A stretch of 34,157 bases of DNA from a virus. The position numbers and the translations under genes are program-made. Where the stretch lies: positions 1 to 34,157 of IMG/VR virus record IMGVR_UViG_3300027899_000003; one strand, written 5' to 3'. This document shows positions 1 through 6,133 of the stretch, piece after piece; positions within the stretch are counted from its first letter, which is position 1; each line of letters opens with the position of its first letter. Below the pieces are notes generated by a model. That model was given only the letters and a program-made list of their open reading frames with translations. It was not told the origin of the DNA and did no database searches.

Positions 1-127
1 AATGGTAAGGAGGTAATAACCTTTGTTAAGATAGATTTTATTGTAATCGGAGGTCGAAAGATTGACCACGTTTATTTTCGCAGGAAAGATAAACACGATT
101 TAATTATGCCTTTGGTCGAATGGAATT
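1..127. repeat. Terminal direct repeat showing circularity
   Basis: These 127 bases are identical to 34031-34157. The gene cut at the right end continues in frame at base 1, so this is most simply an assembly overlap of a circular or circularly permuted molecule, giving a unique length of 34,030 bp. A true physical terminal repeat is possible but less likely, because it would lie inside a coding sequence. Confidence 0.93.
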
Positions 128-162
128 TAAAGGGTAAATTTGAATGGACAATAATTAATTAA
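1..162 (+). CDS. 3' part of 61-residue hypothetical protein (continues from 34007)
   Basis: In frame from base 1 to the TAA at 160-162. Joined to 34007-34030 it makes a 61-residue basic protein (starts MTRNTRYTNGKEV, ends FEWTIIN) with no recognised domain and no membrane segment. Its ATG overlaps the endolysin stop codon (ATGA), so it is translationally coupled to endolysin and lies last in the phage's own part of the lysis operon before the inserted cassettes. Function unknown; a small lysis-associated or fold-protective protein would fit the position, but nothing in the sequence proves it. Confidence 0.7.
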   Translation, partial: NGKEVITFVKIDFIVIGGRKIDHVYFRRKDKHDLIMPLVEWNLKGKFEWTIIN

Positions 163-279
163 GGCAAAATATTGGCAAAGGTCGGGAAAAATAGCACTAC
201 TGATGAGTTGTGTAGGAATGTTGCCAAAAGTGCAAATGCTCATTCTAATTACCGTCAGCCTACCTTTTGCCAATATATT
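163..279 (+). repeat. Large imperfect hairpin region after the lysis genes
   Basis: This gene-free stretch is dominated by an inverted repeat: ATATTGGCAAAGGT at 169-182 pairs with ACCTTTTGCCAATAT at 262-276, with one bulged T. Inside it GCACT (194-198) can pair with AGTGC (229-233), ATGAG (203-207) with CTCAT (239-243), and TTGGCAA (173-179) has a competing partner TTGCCAA at 221-227. It may be a structured RNA, a terminator-like element without a clean U tract, or a folded recombination site. It ends exactly where the cassette array begins (GTT at 280). Confidence 0.6.
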
Positions 280-350
280 GTTAGCTGGAGTTTTTTGTCA
301 GCCTATAACTTGACAAATTGATTTAAAAAGTAAACCTATAAACTGACAAA

Positions 351-566
351 ATGAAAATAAGTACAATAGATAAAAACAACTGGTACACAATGGATATTGA
401 AAAATGCGAATGGAGTAGCGACCATATTCCAGTAATTTCATTTGAATTAAATAACCTTTCAAATGATACAAAATATCCTATCCCAAAAGAAACAGGATTT
501 AATATGAGTATTGAAGATGCTAAACAACTTCACGCTTGGTTGGGTGTCGTTTTAAATGGCAGATAA
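351..566 (+). CDS. Hypothetical protein, cassette 1 cargo
   Basis: A 71-residue protein with no recognised domain. Visible features are a beta-rich centre (IPVISFELN), then a helix-forming end with the pattern SIEDAKQLHAWLGVVL. This last part resembles the end of the 84-residue protein at 33309-33563 (NKNEAEYLGKFLLAFV) in residue pattern only. The stop codon TAA is part of the following attC-like site (TAAC at 564-567). A 19-base near-repeat (302-320 and 335-353, 16 of 19 identical) leads into the ATG. Typical integron cassettes carry one small orphan gene like this; function unknown. Confidence 0.75.
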   Translation: MKISTIDKNNWYTMDIEKCEWSSDHIPVISFELNNLSNDTKYPIPKETGFNMSIEDAKQLHAWLGVVLNGR

Positions 567-642
567 CGGTTTGCAGATACACGCTGTGAGCGTTGGATTG
601 AGGGAGGGAAATAGCGTGTATGTGCTGTTATAAGCTGGCTGC
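558..642 (+). repeat. attC-like recombination site B
   Basis: A foldable site between cassettes 1 and 2. The left arm TAACGGTTTGCAGATACACGCT cannot be quoted as one perfect stem: GCAGATACACGCT (573-585) pairs with AGCGTGTATGTGC (613-625) with a single mismatch, and the outer TAAC (564-567) pairs with GTTA (627-630), with extra unpaired bases on the left side. Short conserved ends, variable centre and asymmetric unpaired bases are the hallmarks of attC sites. It shares the pattern TAACG-N4-GCAGATA and the 12-mer TATGTGCTGTTA with site C. Confidence 0.62.
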
Positions 643-701
643 AGTTGATTACCGAAAAACTCAAATCGAAGCACTAAACAAAAGAATTAAAAAAAAGAGG
701 G

Positions 702-1514
702 ATGGAAATAAATAAAATATATAACGAAAATTGCCTTGAAACAATGGCTAAAATGCCTGATAATTTCATTGACTTAACGGTTACTTCACCACCGTATGAC
801 AATTTGAGAACTTATAATGGCTATTGTTTTGACTTTGAAAATGTAGCTAAGGAACTTTACAGGGTGACTAAGGAACAAGGTGTTTTGGTTTGGGTAGTAG
901 CTGATTCTGTGATAGATGGCTCTGAAAGTGCAAATAGTTTTAGGCAAGCATTGTATTTTAAGGAACAAGGATTTAACCTGCACGATACAATGATATATCA
1001 AAAAAACAGTTATCCGTTTCCGCCTAAAAACAGATATTATCAGCAATTTGAATATATGTTTGTTTTTAGCAAAGGAAAGCCTAAAACTACTAATTTACTA
1101 AAATGTGAAAGCGGTAACAAAAAGCGTAAATCTACACAAAGGAATAAGGATGGAACGACAAGTTCATTTACATCAGAAGGTAACAAAGAAAGGATAATGG
1201 ACAATGTTTGGCTTGAAGATACTGGATATATGAGAACGACAAAAGACAAATACGCATTTAAGCACCCTGCAATGTTTCCTGAAAGTTTAAGTGAAAAACA
1301 CATACAAACTTGGAGCAATGAGAGTGATTTGGTTTATGATTGCTTTATGGGAAGCGGAACAACCGCTAAAATGGCAATTTTGAATAACAGAAAATACATT
1401 GGAAGTGAGATTTCAGAAGAATATTGTAAGATTATCGAAACTCGTATTAAAGATTGCGGTGGGCTTTTTTTTAATTCTTTTGAAACGGAATTGTCAAACG
1501 AAGCAGGAACGTAG
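702..1514 (+). CDS. DNA adenine/cytosine-N4 methyltransferase, cassette 2 cargo
   Basis: A 270-residue S-adenosylmethionine-dependent amino-methyltransferase (N6-adenine or N4-cytosine). Catalytic motif IV TSPPYD is at residues 28-33 and the cofactor-binding motif DCFMGSGTT at about 213-221, an order of motif IV, target-recognition region, motif I typical of the beta class. The variable middle (about 130-175, Lys/Ser/Thr-rich) would set target specificity. No restriction endonuclease lies next to it, so it is an orphan enzyme, probably modifying phage DNA against host restriction. It sits as the single cargo between two attC-like sites, unlike the phage's second methyltransferase at 23612-24853, which is in the replication block. 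Confidence 0.9.
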   Translation: MEINKIYNENCLETMAKMPDNFIDLTVTSPPYDNLRTYNGYCFDFENVAKELYRVTKEQGVLVWVVADSVIDGSESANSFRQALYFKEQGFNLHDTMIYQKNSYPFPPKNRYYQQFEYMFVFSKGKPKTTNLLKCESGNKKRKSTQRNKDGTTSSFTSEGNKERIMDNVWLEDTGYMRTTKDKYAFKHPAMFPESLSEKHIQTWSNESDLVYDCFMGSGTTAKMAILNNRKYIGSEISEEYCKIIETRIKDCGGLFFNSFETELSNEAGT

Positions 1515-1616
1515 CAGCTTGCGTATAACGTGATGCAGATAAGCGAAGGCACAAATAGCGTTGGCATTGTGCGGTAGAATTTGGGCTTTTGCTTATGTGC
1601 TGTTAGCAGTAGGTTT
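1514..1616 (+). repeat. attC-like recombination site C
   Basis: A foldable site between cassettes 2 and 3. GCAGATAAGC (1535-1544) pairs with GCTTATGTGC (1591-1600) with one mismatch at the same position as in site B, and outer TAAC (1526-1529) pairs with GTTA (1602-1605). An inner stem GCACAA (1549-1554) with TTGTGC (1567-1572) closes a 12-base loop. Left end TAACG-N4-GCAGATA and right end TATGTGCTGTTA are the same as in site B while the centres differ, as expected for members of one attC family. Confidence 0.62.
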
Positions 1617-1651
1617 TATCACGAATTATTAACTTAAAAACAAATATAAAA

Positions 1652-1912
1652 ATGACACAAGAACAATGGGAAGACGAAGCTGGATATGCAGCACAAGCCG
1701 AAGCAGAATATCAGGCTGAAATGGAATACTATGCTTACTTAGATAAGCTAATTGAAGATAAGCAATATCAATTACACGCTGTCGAAATAGCTTTAGATAT
1801 GCTTAATTCAAAAGAGTTTGCCAATAGTGGTATGTCGCCTAAAGATTGGTTAGATTCAGAAAGAAAACGTCTGGCAGTCAAAAGTCTAAATGATAGCACA
1901 AAGTCTGTTTAA
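1652..1912 (+). CDS. Hypothetical acidic helical protein, cassette 3 cargo
   Basis: An 86-residue, very acidic, almost wholly helical protein rich in Glu, Ala, Gln and Tyr (for example EAEYQAEMEYYAYLDKL). No domain recognised and no membrane segment. It is preceded by an A-rich leader and followed directly by the AAACTTACTGCTAAC element complementary to its own cassette start. Acidic composition could fit a small inhibitor or DNA mimic, but that is speculation; nothing else in the sequence supports a function. Confidence 0.7.
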   Translation: MTQEQWEDEAGYAAQAEAEYQAEMEYYAYLDKLIEDKQYQLHAVEIALDMLNSKEFANSGMSPKDWLDSERKRLAVKSLNDSTKSV

Positions 1913-1962
1913 ACTTACTGCTAACTACCAAATATGCGCTACATTTACACGCATATCCAACA
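1911..1962 (+). repeat. Degenerate right-hand cassette site
   Basis: Begins with AAACTTACTGCTAAC (1911-1925), complementary to the start of cassette 3, and continues with a short hairpin, ATATGCG (1932-1938) pairing with CGCATAT (1950-1956). No closing GTTA is present, so this last site is truncated or fused to phage sequence, as would happen at the edge of an insertion into a secondary site. Confidence 0.45.
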
Positions 1963-1972
1963 AAAAACAACT

Positions 1973-2227
1973 ATGAATCTAAAACAAAAGTACAGAAGCC
2001 CCGACAACAAGCAGTTAAAAAAGATTGCAGATTATTTAATTTACGTTTTGCTGCCTTTCATTCAAACATCGTTAGCACTTGCAGAAAGTCAAGGATTAAT
2101 CAGTTTAAAGCAAGCATTTTGGGGCGGATTGGCAGCTACATTTCTGCTGATTAATACTAAATTTTTAACTAAATTCACAACCGAAACACCAAGCAGAACT
2201 GATTTAATTAATGGGGATGGGTGCTAA
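1973..2227 (+). CDS. Holin candidate
   Basis: An 84-residue protein from the ATG at 1973 (an upstream in-frame ATG at 1934 would start inside the cassette-end hairpin and adds a polar 13-residue stretch, so it is less likely). It has a basic N-terminus, two membrane segments (about residues 18-35, IADYLIYVLLPFIQTSLAL, and 46-64, FWGGLAATFLLI), and a polar C-terminal tail, the build of small phage holins. It follows the endolysin on the same strand after the cassette insertion and precedes a spanin-like gene by 11 bases, so it completes a lysis module. No family name can be given with confidence. Confidence 0.6.
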   Translation: MNLKQKYRSPDNKQLKKIADYLIYVLLPFIQTSLALAESQGLISLKQAFWGGLAATFLLINTKFLTKFTTETPSRTDLINGDGC

Positions 2228-2238
2228 AAAATAACAAT

Positions 2239-2832
2239 ATGAACATAAAAACAACCGCTATTGGCACAGCAATAATTATAACTTTGCTGCTCGTTAAATT
2301 CTGCAATAAAACACAACCTTTGCCACATAACATTGATTATAAAGAGCAATTAGAACTGGCTGTCAAACAGCACGGTCACGAAGCCTCAATATTGATGAAT
2401 GAACTTGCTGAAATCAATAAGAAGTTAGCCGATGCAAATAACAAGTATAATGCCTCTAATAGCTACGCAAATAAGTTAGCGGCATCTAATATCGAATTGA
2501 TTAAGAAGTTGCGCCAAAACGCACCAAAAGATTGTCAACCTTATATTGATTCAACCAATGTTTATCATTTAGAAATCGAAAGCGCAAAGGATAGTGTTTA
2601 TGCCGATTTATTAAGTGCGAAAATGCTATCAGATTCGGCATCAGTTATAAAAGATTCCGTTATTATTGACTTATCCCTGCAAGTTGGAGGCTTAAAAGCA
2701 TTGCATACAATGGATAAAGCCGACCTTAAACAAGCACAAAAAGAAGCGAAAAAGCAGAAACGAGGTAAGGTAGCAGCGTATGTTATTGGTGGCGCACTAT
2801 TTGTTTGGTGGGCGTTTGTTGGATTGAAATAA
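2239..2832 (+). CDS. Coiled-coil membrane protein, spanin-like
   Basis: A 197-residue protein from the ATG at 2239; an in-frame GTG at 2221 overlaps the upstream gene. It has an N-terminal membrane segment (about residues 7-19, IGTAIIITLLLVKF), a long helical coiled-coil region (about 35-165, with AEINKKLADANNKYNA-like heptads), a basic stretch KKQKRG, and a second hydrophobic segment at the C-terminus (YVIGGALFVWWAFVG). A periplasmic coiled coil anchored in a membrane, last in the lysis operon, suits an Rz-like spanin, and anchoring at both ends resembles unimolecular spanins, although those usually carry a lipoprotein signal, which is absent here. Confidence 0.5.
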   Translation: MNIKTTAIGTAIIITLLLVKFCNKTQPLPHNIDYKEQLELAVKQHGHEASILMNELAEINKKLADANNKYNASNSYANKLAASNIELIKKLRQNAPKDCQPYIDSTNVYHLEIESAKDSVYADLLSAKMLSDSASVIKDSVIIDLSLQVGGLKALHTMDKADLKQAQKEAKKQKRGKVAAYVIGGALFVWWAFVGLK

Positions 2833-2845
2833 TTTCCTATCTTTG
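2815..2845 (+). promoter_or_regulatory. Bacteroidota-type promoter, rightward
   Basis: TTTG at 2815-2818, a 19-base spacer, then TATCTTTG at 2838-2845. This is the TTTG-N19-TAnnTTTG form found at other intergenic sites in this genome. It lies in the last codons of the spanin-like gene and points into 60 bases with no open frame, ending at a terminator. Confidence 0.6.
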
Positions 2846-2850
2846 CCCAC

Positions 2851-2905
2851 GTGTTTCATAGTTAGTTAGATAGCAGCCTCGCAGAAATGTGGGGCTGTTT
2901 TTTTT
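2851..2905 (+). ncRNA. Predicted small RNA of about 55 nt
   Basis: Start inferred about six bases after the promoter -7 box and end at the U tract of the hairpin at 2874-2897. The transcript would hold no start codon with a usable frame. Its 3' end overlaps by two to three bases the stop codon of the leftward membrane-protein gene at 2904-3080, so it is antisense to the extreme end of the late transcript. It could be a regulatory RNA, or simply an insulated terminator with a chance promoter match. Confidence 0.4.
2874..2905 (+). terminator. Rho-independent terminator, rightward
   Basis: CAGCCTC (2874-2880) pairs with GGGGCTG (2891-2897) with one G-U pair, around a 10-base loop, followed by eight T. 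It closes the plus-strand lysis transcript where it meets the leftward structural transcript. Read leftward the stem has no following U run, so it is one-way. Confidence 0.75.
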
Positions 2906-3080
2906 ACCGCTCATCAATAATCCCCAACATCACTAACAACGCTATCACACCGCCTTTAAATGTCGCTGCAATGGACTTGCCAAGTTGCCTATAGTGATAT
3001 AGCATTACGCATAGAAATAACAACACAACGCAGATAGCAGCCATTAATGGTTTAAGGTCATTAAAGTTTTGGTTTGTCAT
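2904..3080 (-). CDS. Small membrane protein, holin-like
   Basis: A 58-residue protein with two hydrophobic segments: residues 11-29 (PLMAAICVVLLFLCVML) and 41-55 (FKGGVIALLVMLGII), joined by a short basic loop (HYRQLGKS). It is the last gene of the leftward transcript and overlaps the preceding small membrane gene by 20 bases. Size, topology and position after the tail fibre suggest a holin or antiholin, giving the phage membrane-active candidates on both strands. No family assigned. Confidence 0.6.
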   Translation of the reverse strand: MTNQNFNDLKPLMAAICVVLLFLCVMLYHYRQLGKSIAATFKGGVIALLVMLGIIDER

Positions 3081-3282
3081 CGGGTTTGTTCTTAATAGCC
3101 ACCCTATAAGATGCCCACATTGATATGCACAATGCCCCTAACTTTGCAAATTCGTACAAACTTGCCGAGATGCCGACTAAATCGAGGTTGACAAATAAAT
3201 CTGATAGCCACACCCCTGCTTGAAGTGTGATTGATGTGATGATTACTGGTATGCTATTGTCGGGGTGGTTGTGATGTATCAT
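3061..3282 (-). CDS. Small membrane protein, holin-like
   Basis: A 73-residue protein with two moderately hydrophobic stretches (about residues 11-36 and 44-62) and a charged C-terminus (KNKPDDKPKL). The start ATG overlaps the previous stop as TAATG. The N-terminus is His/Asn-rich (MIHHNHPDNS). Together with the overlapping 58-residue gene downstream it could be a holin/antiholin pair, or a membrane anchor for lysis timing. Assignment rests on topology and position only. Confidence 0.55.
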   Translation of the reverse strand: MIHHNHPDNSIPVIITSITLQAGVWLSDLFVNLDLVGISASLYEFAKLGALCISMWASYRVAIKNKPDDKPKL

Positions 3283-3455
3283 TATCTTTTAGGGAATGTT
3301 AATGCCTCTACGGCAGTTTGTAATTCTTGCATTGTTGCATAGCCAGTATCGGCAAGGTAAACGAATTTAATATCAAAGTCAAGTTCGATATGACATCCGT
3401 TATCACCGATTTGAGCAAAGTAATTGCTCGTTACATTTTGTCCGTATATTATCAT
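3282..3455 (-). CDS. Small hypothetical protein after tail fibre
   Basis: A 57-residue open frame (begins MIIYGQNVTSNYFAQIGDNG, ends ALTFPKR) that overlaps the tail-fibre stop as ATGA and the next gene as TAATG, a tight packing that argues it is translated. The predicted fold is a beta start followed by an amphipathic helix (MQELQTAVEAL). It could be a fibre-associated cap or chaperone from its position, but no similarity is recognised. Confidence 0.65.
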   Translation of the reverse strand: MIIYGQNVTSNYFAQIGDNGCHIELDFDIKFVYLADTGYATMQELQTAVEALTFPKR

Positions 3456-5350
3456 AATTTTTCTATTGAATACATTGTTGCTCTTAAACTATCTGCTCCA
3501 TTAAGTGCATTGACCGCAAATATAATATATTGGTCAACTGTCCAATTAATAGCAAGTGTAGTTACACTTGCAGGACTTGGCACATTATTATAATCAGAAA
3601 GTAAACTTGTTGTGACACTAACTACCTCTGTGTTTGTTGTTGCATTTTTTATTGCTAAATACCTTTGCAAATTAGCGGCTAAAGTTGTGGCTCCTAAAGT
3701 TGCAAGTGATACTACTATTGCGCCCGTTAAACTTGAAGTAGTATTTACGTAAATTCTTGTTTCTTTTCCACCTGATACACCCGTTGCTCTTATTCTGTGA
3801 TTTATTCTTATTACATCATCAACTGCAAATGTGTTGGCAGGAATTAATACTGAAATACTAATTATGTTAGTAGTTGATGATGATAATGCACCATCTGCTG
3901 CTGATGCGAATACTGTTACTTTATTGTTCAATTGCGTTTGAATATTGCTACTCACCCCATCCAAATAACCAAATTCAGTATTGCTTACATTAGCATCAAT
4001 GTCCGTTGCTGCTACTGCCCTTGCCTCCCATAGTGAAGTTGAGGTGTTGTAAAATAGACCATTCTTATTAGAAGGTGTTTGCGCGCTAACATCGTGAATT
4101 TCTTTGAGCTCAAACCCGTTTTGAATATTAACGATTATCTCCCCAACCGTTGCGCTTTTTCTCGATACAACACCGATGTAAACTAAATGTGCAGGTGCAT
4201 AAGGTTTAGAAGCCAATCCAAATATTAAGTTGCCCGAAGTACCAAGCCAAACAGCATCACCTACTGCTGTTGCTGCTGATGTATCTAAACCATCAATCAA
4301 ACCGCTTGTAATAACATTTACAATGGCATTTGTTGCGCCCGTAGTTTCCAACAATCCTAATGTTTTGCTACTTGTTGCTTCTGTTGTATTGTCTGCTTTA
4401 GAAACGAGTATATTAGTTCCATTTGCACCCGAAATATACACCGCTTGACCTTTAGTTATTGATTCAGCTAACTTAACTGTTATTCTATCAACTGCATTCG
4501 TATTGATGTCAGCTATTGTAGTGCCTCCGTCTTGAATAAGTTTTCCAGTTGTACCATCGAATGTCGCAATGTTATTATCAACTGCTGATGCTGGACCAAC
4601 TACATCACCACCACCTGCAACAATATCACTCAACATTGCAAAGGTTTCTATGCCACCTGCTTTGTTCGGTATTTCAAAATTGGTTGTTGTTGCAAGTGTT
4701 GGTGATGTTATTACCGCATCTGCTCCTAATGGGTTTACTATTTTTATTTGGTCGTGCTTAATTACAACGCTTTCAGTTCCATTATCAACAGTTAACCCTA
4801 CTGATGTTGTAGCACCTGCATCCGTTACTTGTTGTAATGTAGGTATGCCTCCGATTGCCCACACCGCAGCTGTTGCCGTTGCATCGCTACAAATGTAAAC
4901 AGTCCCATCATCTAACACCCAACGTGACCCCGCTTTAAATCTTAACGTTTCATCAAAACTTATGTCAGGTACATAGTTAAAACAATTTGTTGATTCTCGT
5001 AAAAATCCATTGTTATCAAAAACGTGATGAATGCCTGCCTGCCACATGTCCTCGTAACCAACCGAACATATACGGCTTATGCCGCCTGTGCCTCCGAAGT
5101 CGTAAGTGCCTTTTTTTAGCAGTGAAGTGTTTTCTAATTCAACAGCATCGGCATTATTTACCTTAACATTTGTGCCACCTGTTACGTTGCCATTGGTTAA
5201 TGTTTGCGCTAACGTTTGATTACCTGCCGCCAAATCAGCTATATCCTGCACCGTTGTTTTTTTAGTCACACCACCTTGCACAATAGGCAAAGGTTCTGTG
5301 CCTGCTAATGCGCCTGCGCTTGTTAACGCGCTTATTTTTTCATCTGCCAT
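3452..5350 (-). CDS. Large tail fibre / receptor-binding protein
   Basis: A 632-residue, Ala/Thr/Val/Gly-rich, low-charge protein, the largest after the primase. The N-terminus (DEKISALTSAGALAGTE) shares a motif with the 172-residue protein at 17492-18010, pattern ISxLxxAxxLxGTExxxIxQ, likely the particle-attachment part. The middle holds fibre-like repeats (GQAVYISGANGTN, GDAVWLGTSGN), and about residue 455 a phrase typical of fibres is seen, YLDGVSSNIQTQLNNK. The C-terminal 150 residues are probably the receptor-binding head. It follows the LysM baseplate protein with a one-base overlap and would decide host range. Confidence 0.8.
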   Translation of the reverse strand: MADEKISALTSAGALAGTEPLPIVQGGVTKKTTVQDIADLAAGNQTLAQTLTNGNVTGGTNVKVNNADAVELENTSLLKKGTYDFGGTGGISRICSVGYEDMWQAGIHHVFDNNGFLRESTNCFNYVPDISFDETLRFKAGSRWVLDDGTVYICSDATATAAVWAIGGIPTLQQVTDAGATTSVGLTVDNGTESVVIKHDQIKIVNPLGADAVITSPTLATTTNFEIPNKAGGIETFAMLSDIVAGGGDVVGPASAVDNNIATFDGTTGKLIQDGGTTIADINTNAVDRITVKLAESITKGQAVYISGANGTNILVSKADNTTEATSSKTLGLLETTGATNAIVNVITSGLIDGLDTSAATAVGDAVWLGTSGNLIFGLASKPYAPAHLVYIGVVSRKSATVGEIIVNIQNGFELKEIHDVSAQTPSNKNGLFYNTSTSLWEARAVAATDIDANVSNTEFGYLDGVSSNIQTQLNNKVTVFASAADGALSSSTTNIISISVLIPANTFAVDDVIRINHRIRATGVSGGKETRIYVNTTSSLTGAIVVSLATLGATTLAANLQRYLAIKNATTNTEVVSVTTSLLSDYNNVPSPASVTTLAINWTVDQYIIFAVNALNGADSLRATMYSIEKL

Positions 5351-5850
5351 TATAATTGTATTTTAGATCCGTTTTCTTGCAATAAATAAAATCCGTCTTC
5401 CAACAAAATAAAATAAGGAATTAATGGTGCTTCGCTTTCGCTTTGCGTTGCAAATATAGTGTTAAATGGAATGTTATTTGGTATTTTAGTAACTTGAATT
5501 ATTTGTGTTCCAACATCCGTTGAAGCAATATCTAATCCTGTGAGCTTGCAAAATTCAGCCACGCGATTAAGGCCATAACCAAACTGCAAAGCCAAATCAT
5601 AAACCGATTGCGTTTGCTTAATAAAATAGCTTCTATCAGGTTGTTGTGGTGTGTTCTGTTGCTTTATTGCCGCAGATACAACATTGCGCTTAATTGTATC
5701 GTCAAAAGTTAGCGTAAGGCCCTCTATTGAATCGGTTATTGTTAGGTCATTATCATTGCATAACTTAACCGAATATTGAGCATCACCATAAACGATTATA
5801 GCAACATCATAAATGCCTTGCCCATTCTTAACCGCGTACAGCATCGACAT
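5350..5850 (-). CDS. Two-LysM baseplate/tail protein
   Basis: A 166-residue protein with two LysM-like repeats, about residues 4-50 (YAVKNGQGIYDVAIIVYG) and 77-122 (YFIKQTQSVYDLALQFGYG). LysM modules bind glycan chains and are common in baseplate proteins joining tube to hub. The gene overlaps the gp25-like wedge gene by 23 bases and touches the fibre gene, so it belongs to the baseplate-fibre block. The C-terminal end (YFILLEDGFYLLQENG) is hydrophobic-aromatic and may bind the fibre. Confidence 0.7.
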   Translation of the reverse strand: MSMLYAVKNGQGIYDVAIIVYGDAQYSVKLCNDNDLTITDSIEGLTLTFDDTIKRNVVSAAIKQQNTPQQPDRSYFIKQTQSVYDLALQFGYGLNRVAEFCKLTGLDIASTDVGTQIIQVTKIPNNIPFNTIFATQSESEAPLIPYFILLEDGFYLLQENGSKIQL

Positions 5851-6133
5851 TGAAATTAGAACTATTGTTATCGCTAAAGTTAACAGTTATTGAACTGAAT
5901 CCATCCTGCGCTAATTGTAGCAATATTTGTTTTTTAAGTTGTAATTGTGCGCCCGAACTATTTAGGTAGTTATCAATTCCAACACCGCACAAAATGTACT
6001 CTTTCCAATCGCCTTGTGCGGAATTTATTATGTCAACAATATGGTCTTCATCACTGTCACCGATAACAAAATCGTTGTTAAATATCAGCGCATCACCATC
6101 GCTGTCTTGTAAGAAATCTTTAGCCGTTGCCAT
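5828..6133 (-). CDS. gp25-like baseplate wedge protein
   Basis: A 101-residue protein resembling the GPW/gp25 and Mu gp46-like wedge family: a short N-terminal strand region (GDALIFNNDFVIGDSDEDHI), a conserved helix start in QGDWKEYILCGVGIDNYL, and an end expected to complete the small alpha/beta fold. In contractile tails gp25 proteins sit at the baseplate and help start sheath assembly. It overlaps the spike gene by 14 bases and the LysM gene by 23 bases. Confidence 0.75.
   Translation of the reverse strand: MATAKDFLQDSDGDALIFNNDFVIGDSDEDHIVDIINSAQGDWKEYILCGVGIDNYLNSSGAQLQLKKQILLQLAQDGFSSITVNFSDNNSSNFNVDAVRG

Larger units (their letters stand above)
280..1925 (+). mobile_element. Three-gene integron-like (attC-like) cassette array
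   Basis: Three same-direction genes (351-566, 702-1514, 1652-1912) are each framed by an inverted repeat that differs between genes. Cassette 1 starts GTTAGCTGG at 280 and ends CAGATAAC at 560-567. Cassette 2 starts GTTATAAGCTGGCTGC at 627-642 and ends GCAGCTTGCGTATAAC at 1514-1529 (13 of 16 complementary). Cassette 3 starts GTTAGCAGTAGGTTT at 1602-1616 and ends AAACTTACTGCTAAC at 1911-1925 (14 of 15). In integron cassettes the start of a cassette is complementary to the R'' core after its own gene, which is what is seen. The strict RYYYAAC/GTTRRRY consensus is not met; only AAC/GTT is. No integrase gene is present. Interpretation is inference. Confidence 0.6.

Noticed and set aside
200-218. 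CTGATGA followed by GGAA, resembling a hammerhead ribozyme core
   Set aside because: No stem II can form between CTGATGA and GAA, and no cleavable NUH with stems I and III is arranged around it.
309-340. TTGACA and TATAAA resembling a sigma-70 promoter before cassette 1
   Set aside because: Spacing is 21 bases or more and the host type uses TTTG/TAnnTTTG; more likely part of the 19-base near-repeat.
4569-4898. Plus-strand open frames within the tail-fibre gene and others opposite structural genes
   Set aside because: They are shadows of low-complexity minus-strand genes, with no start context and no conserved pattern.
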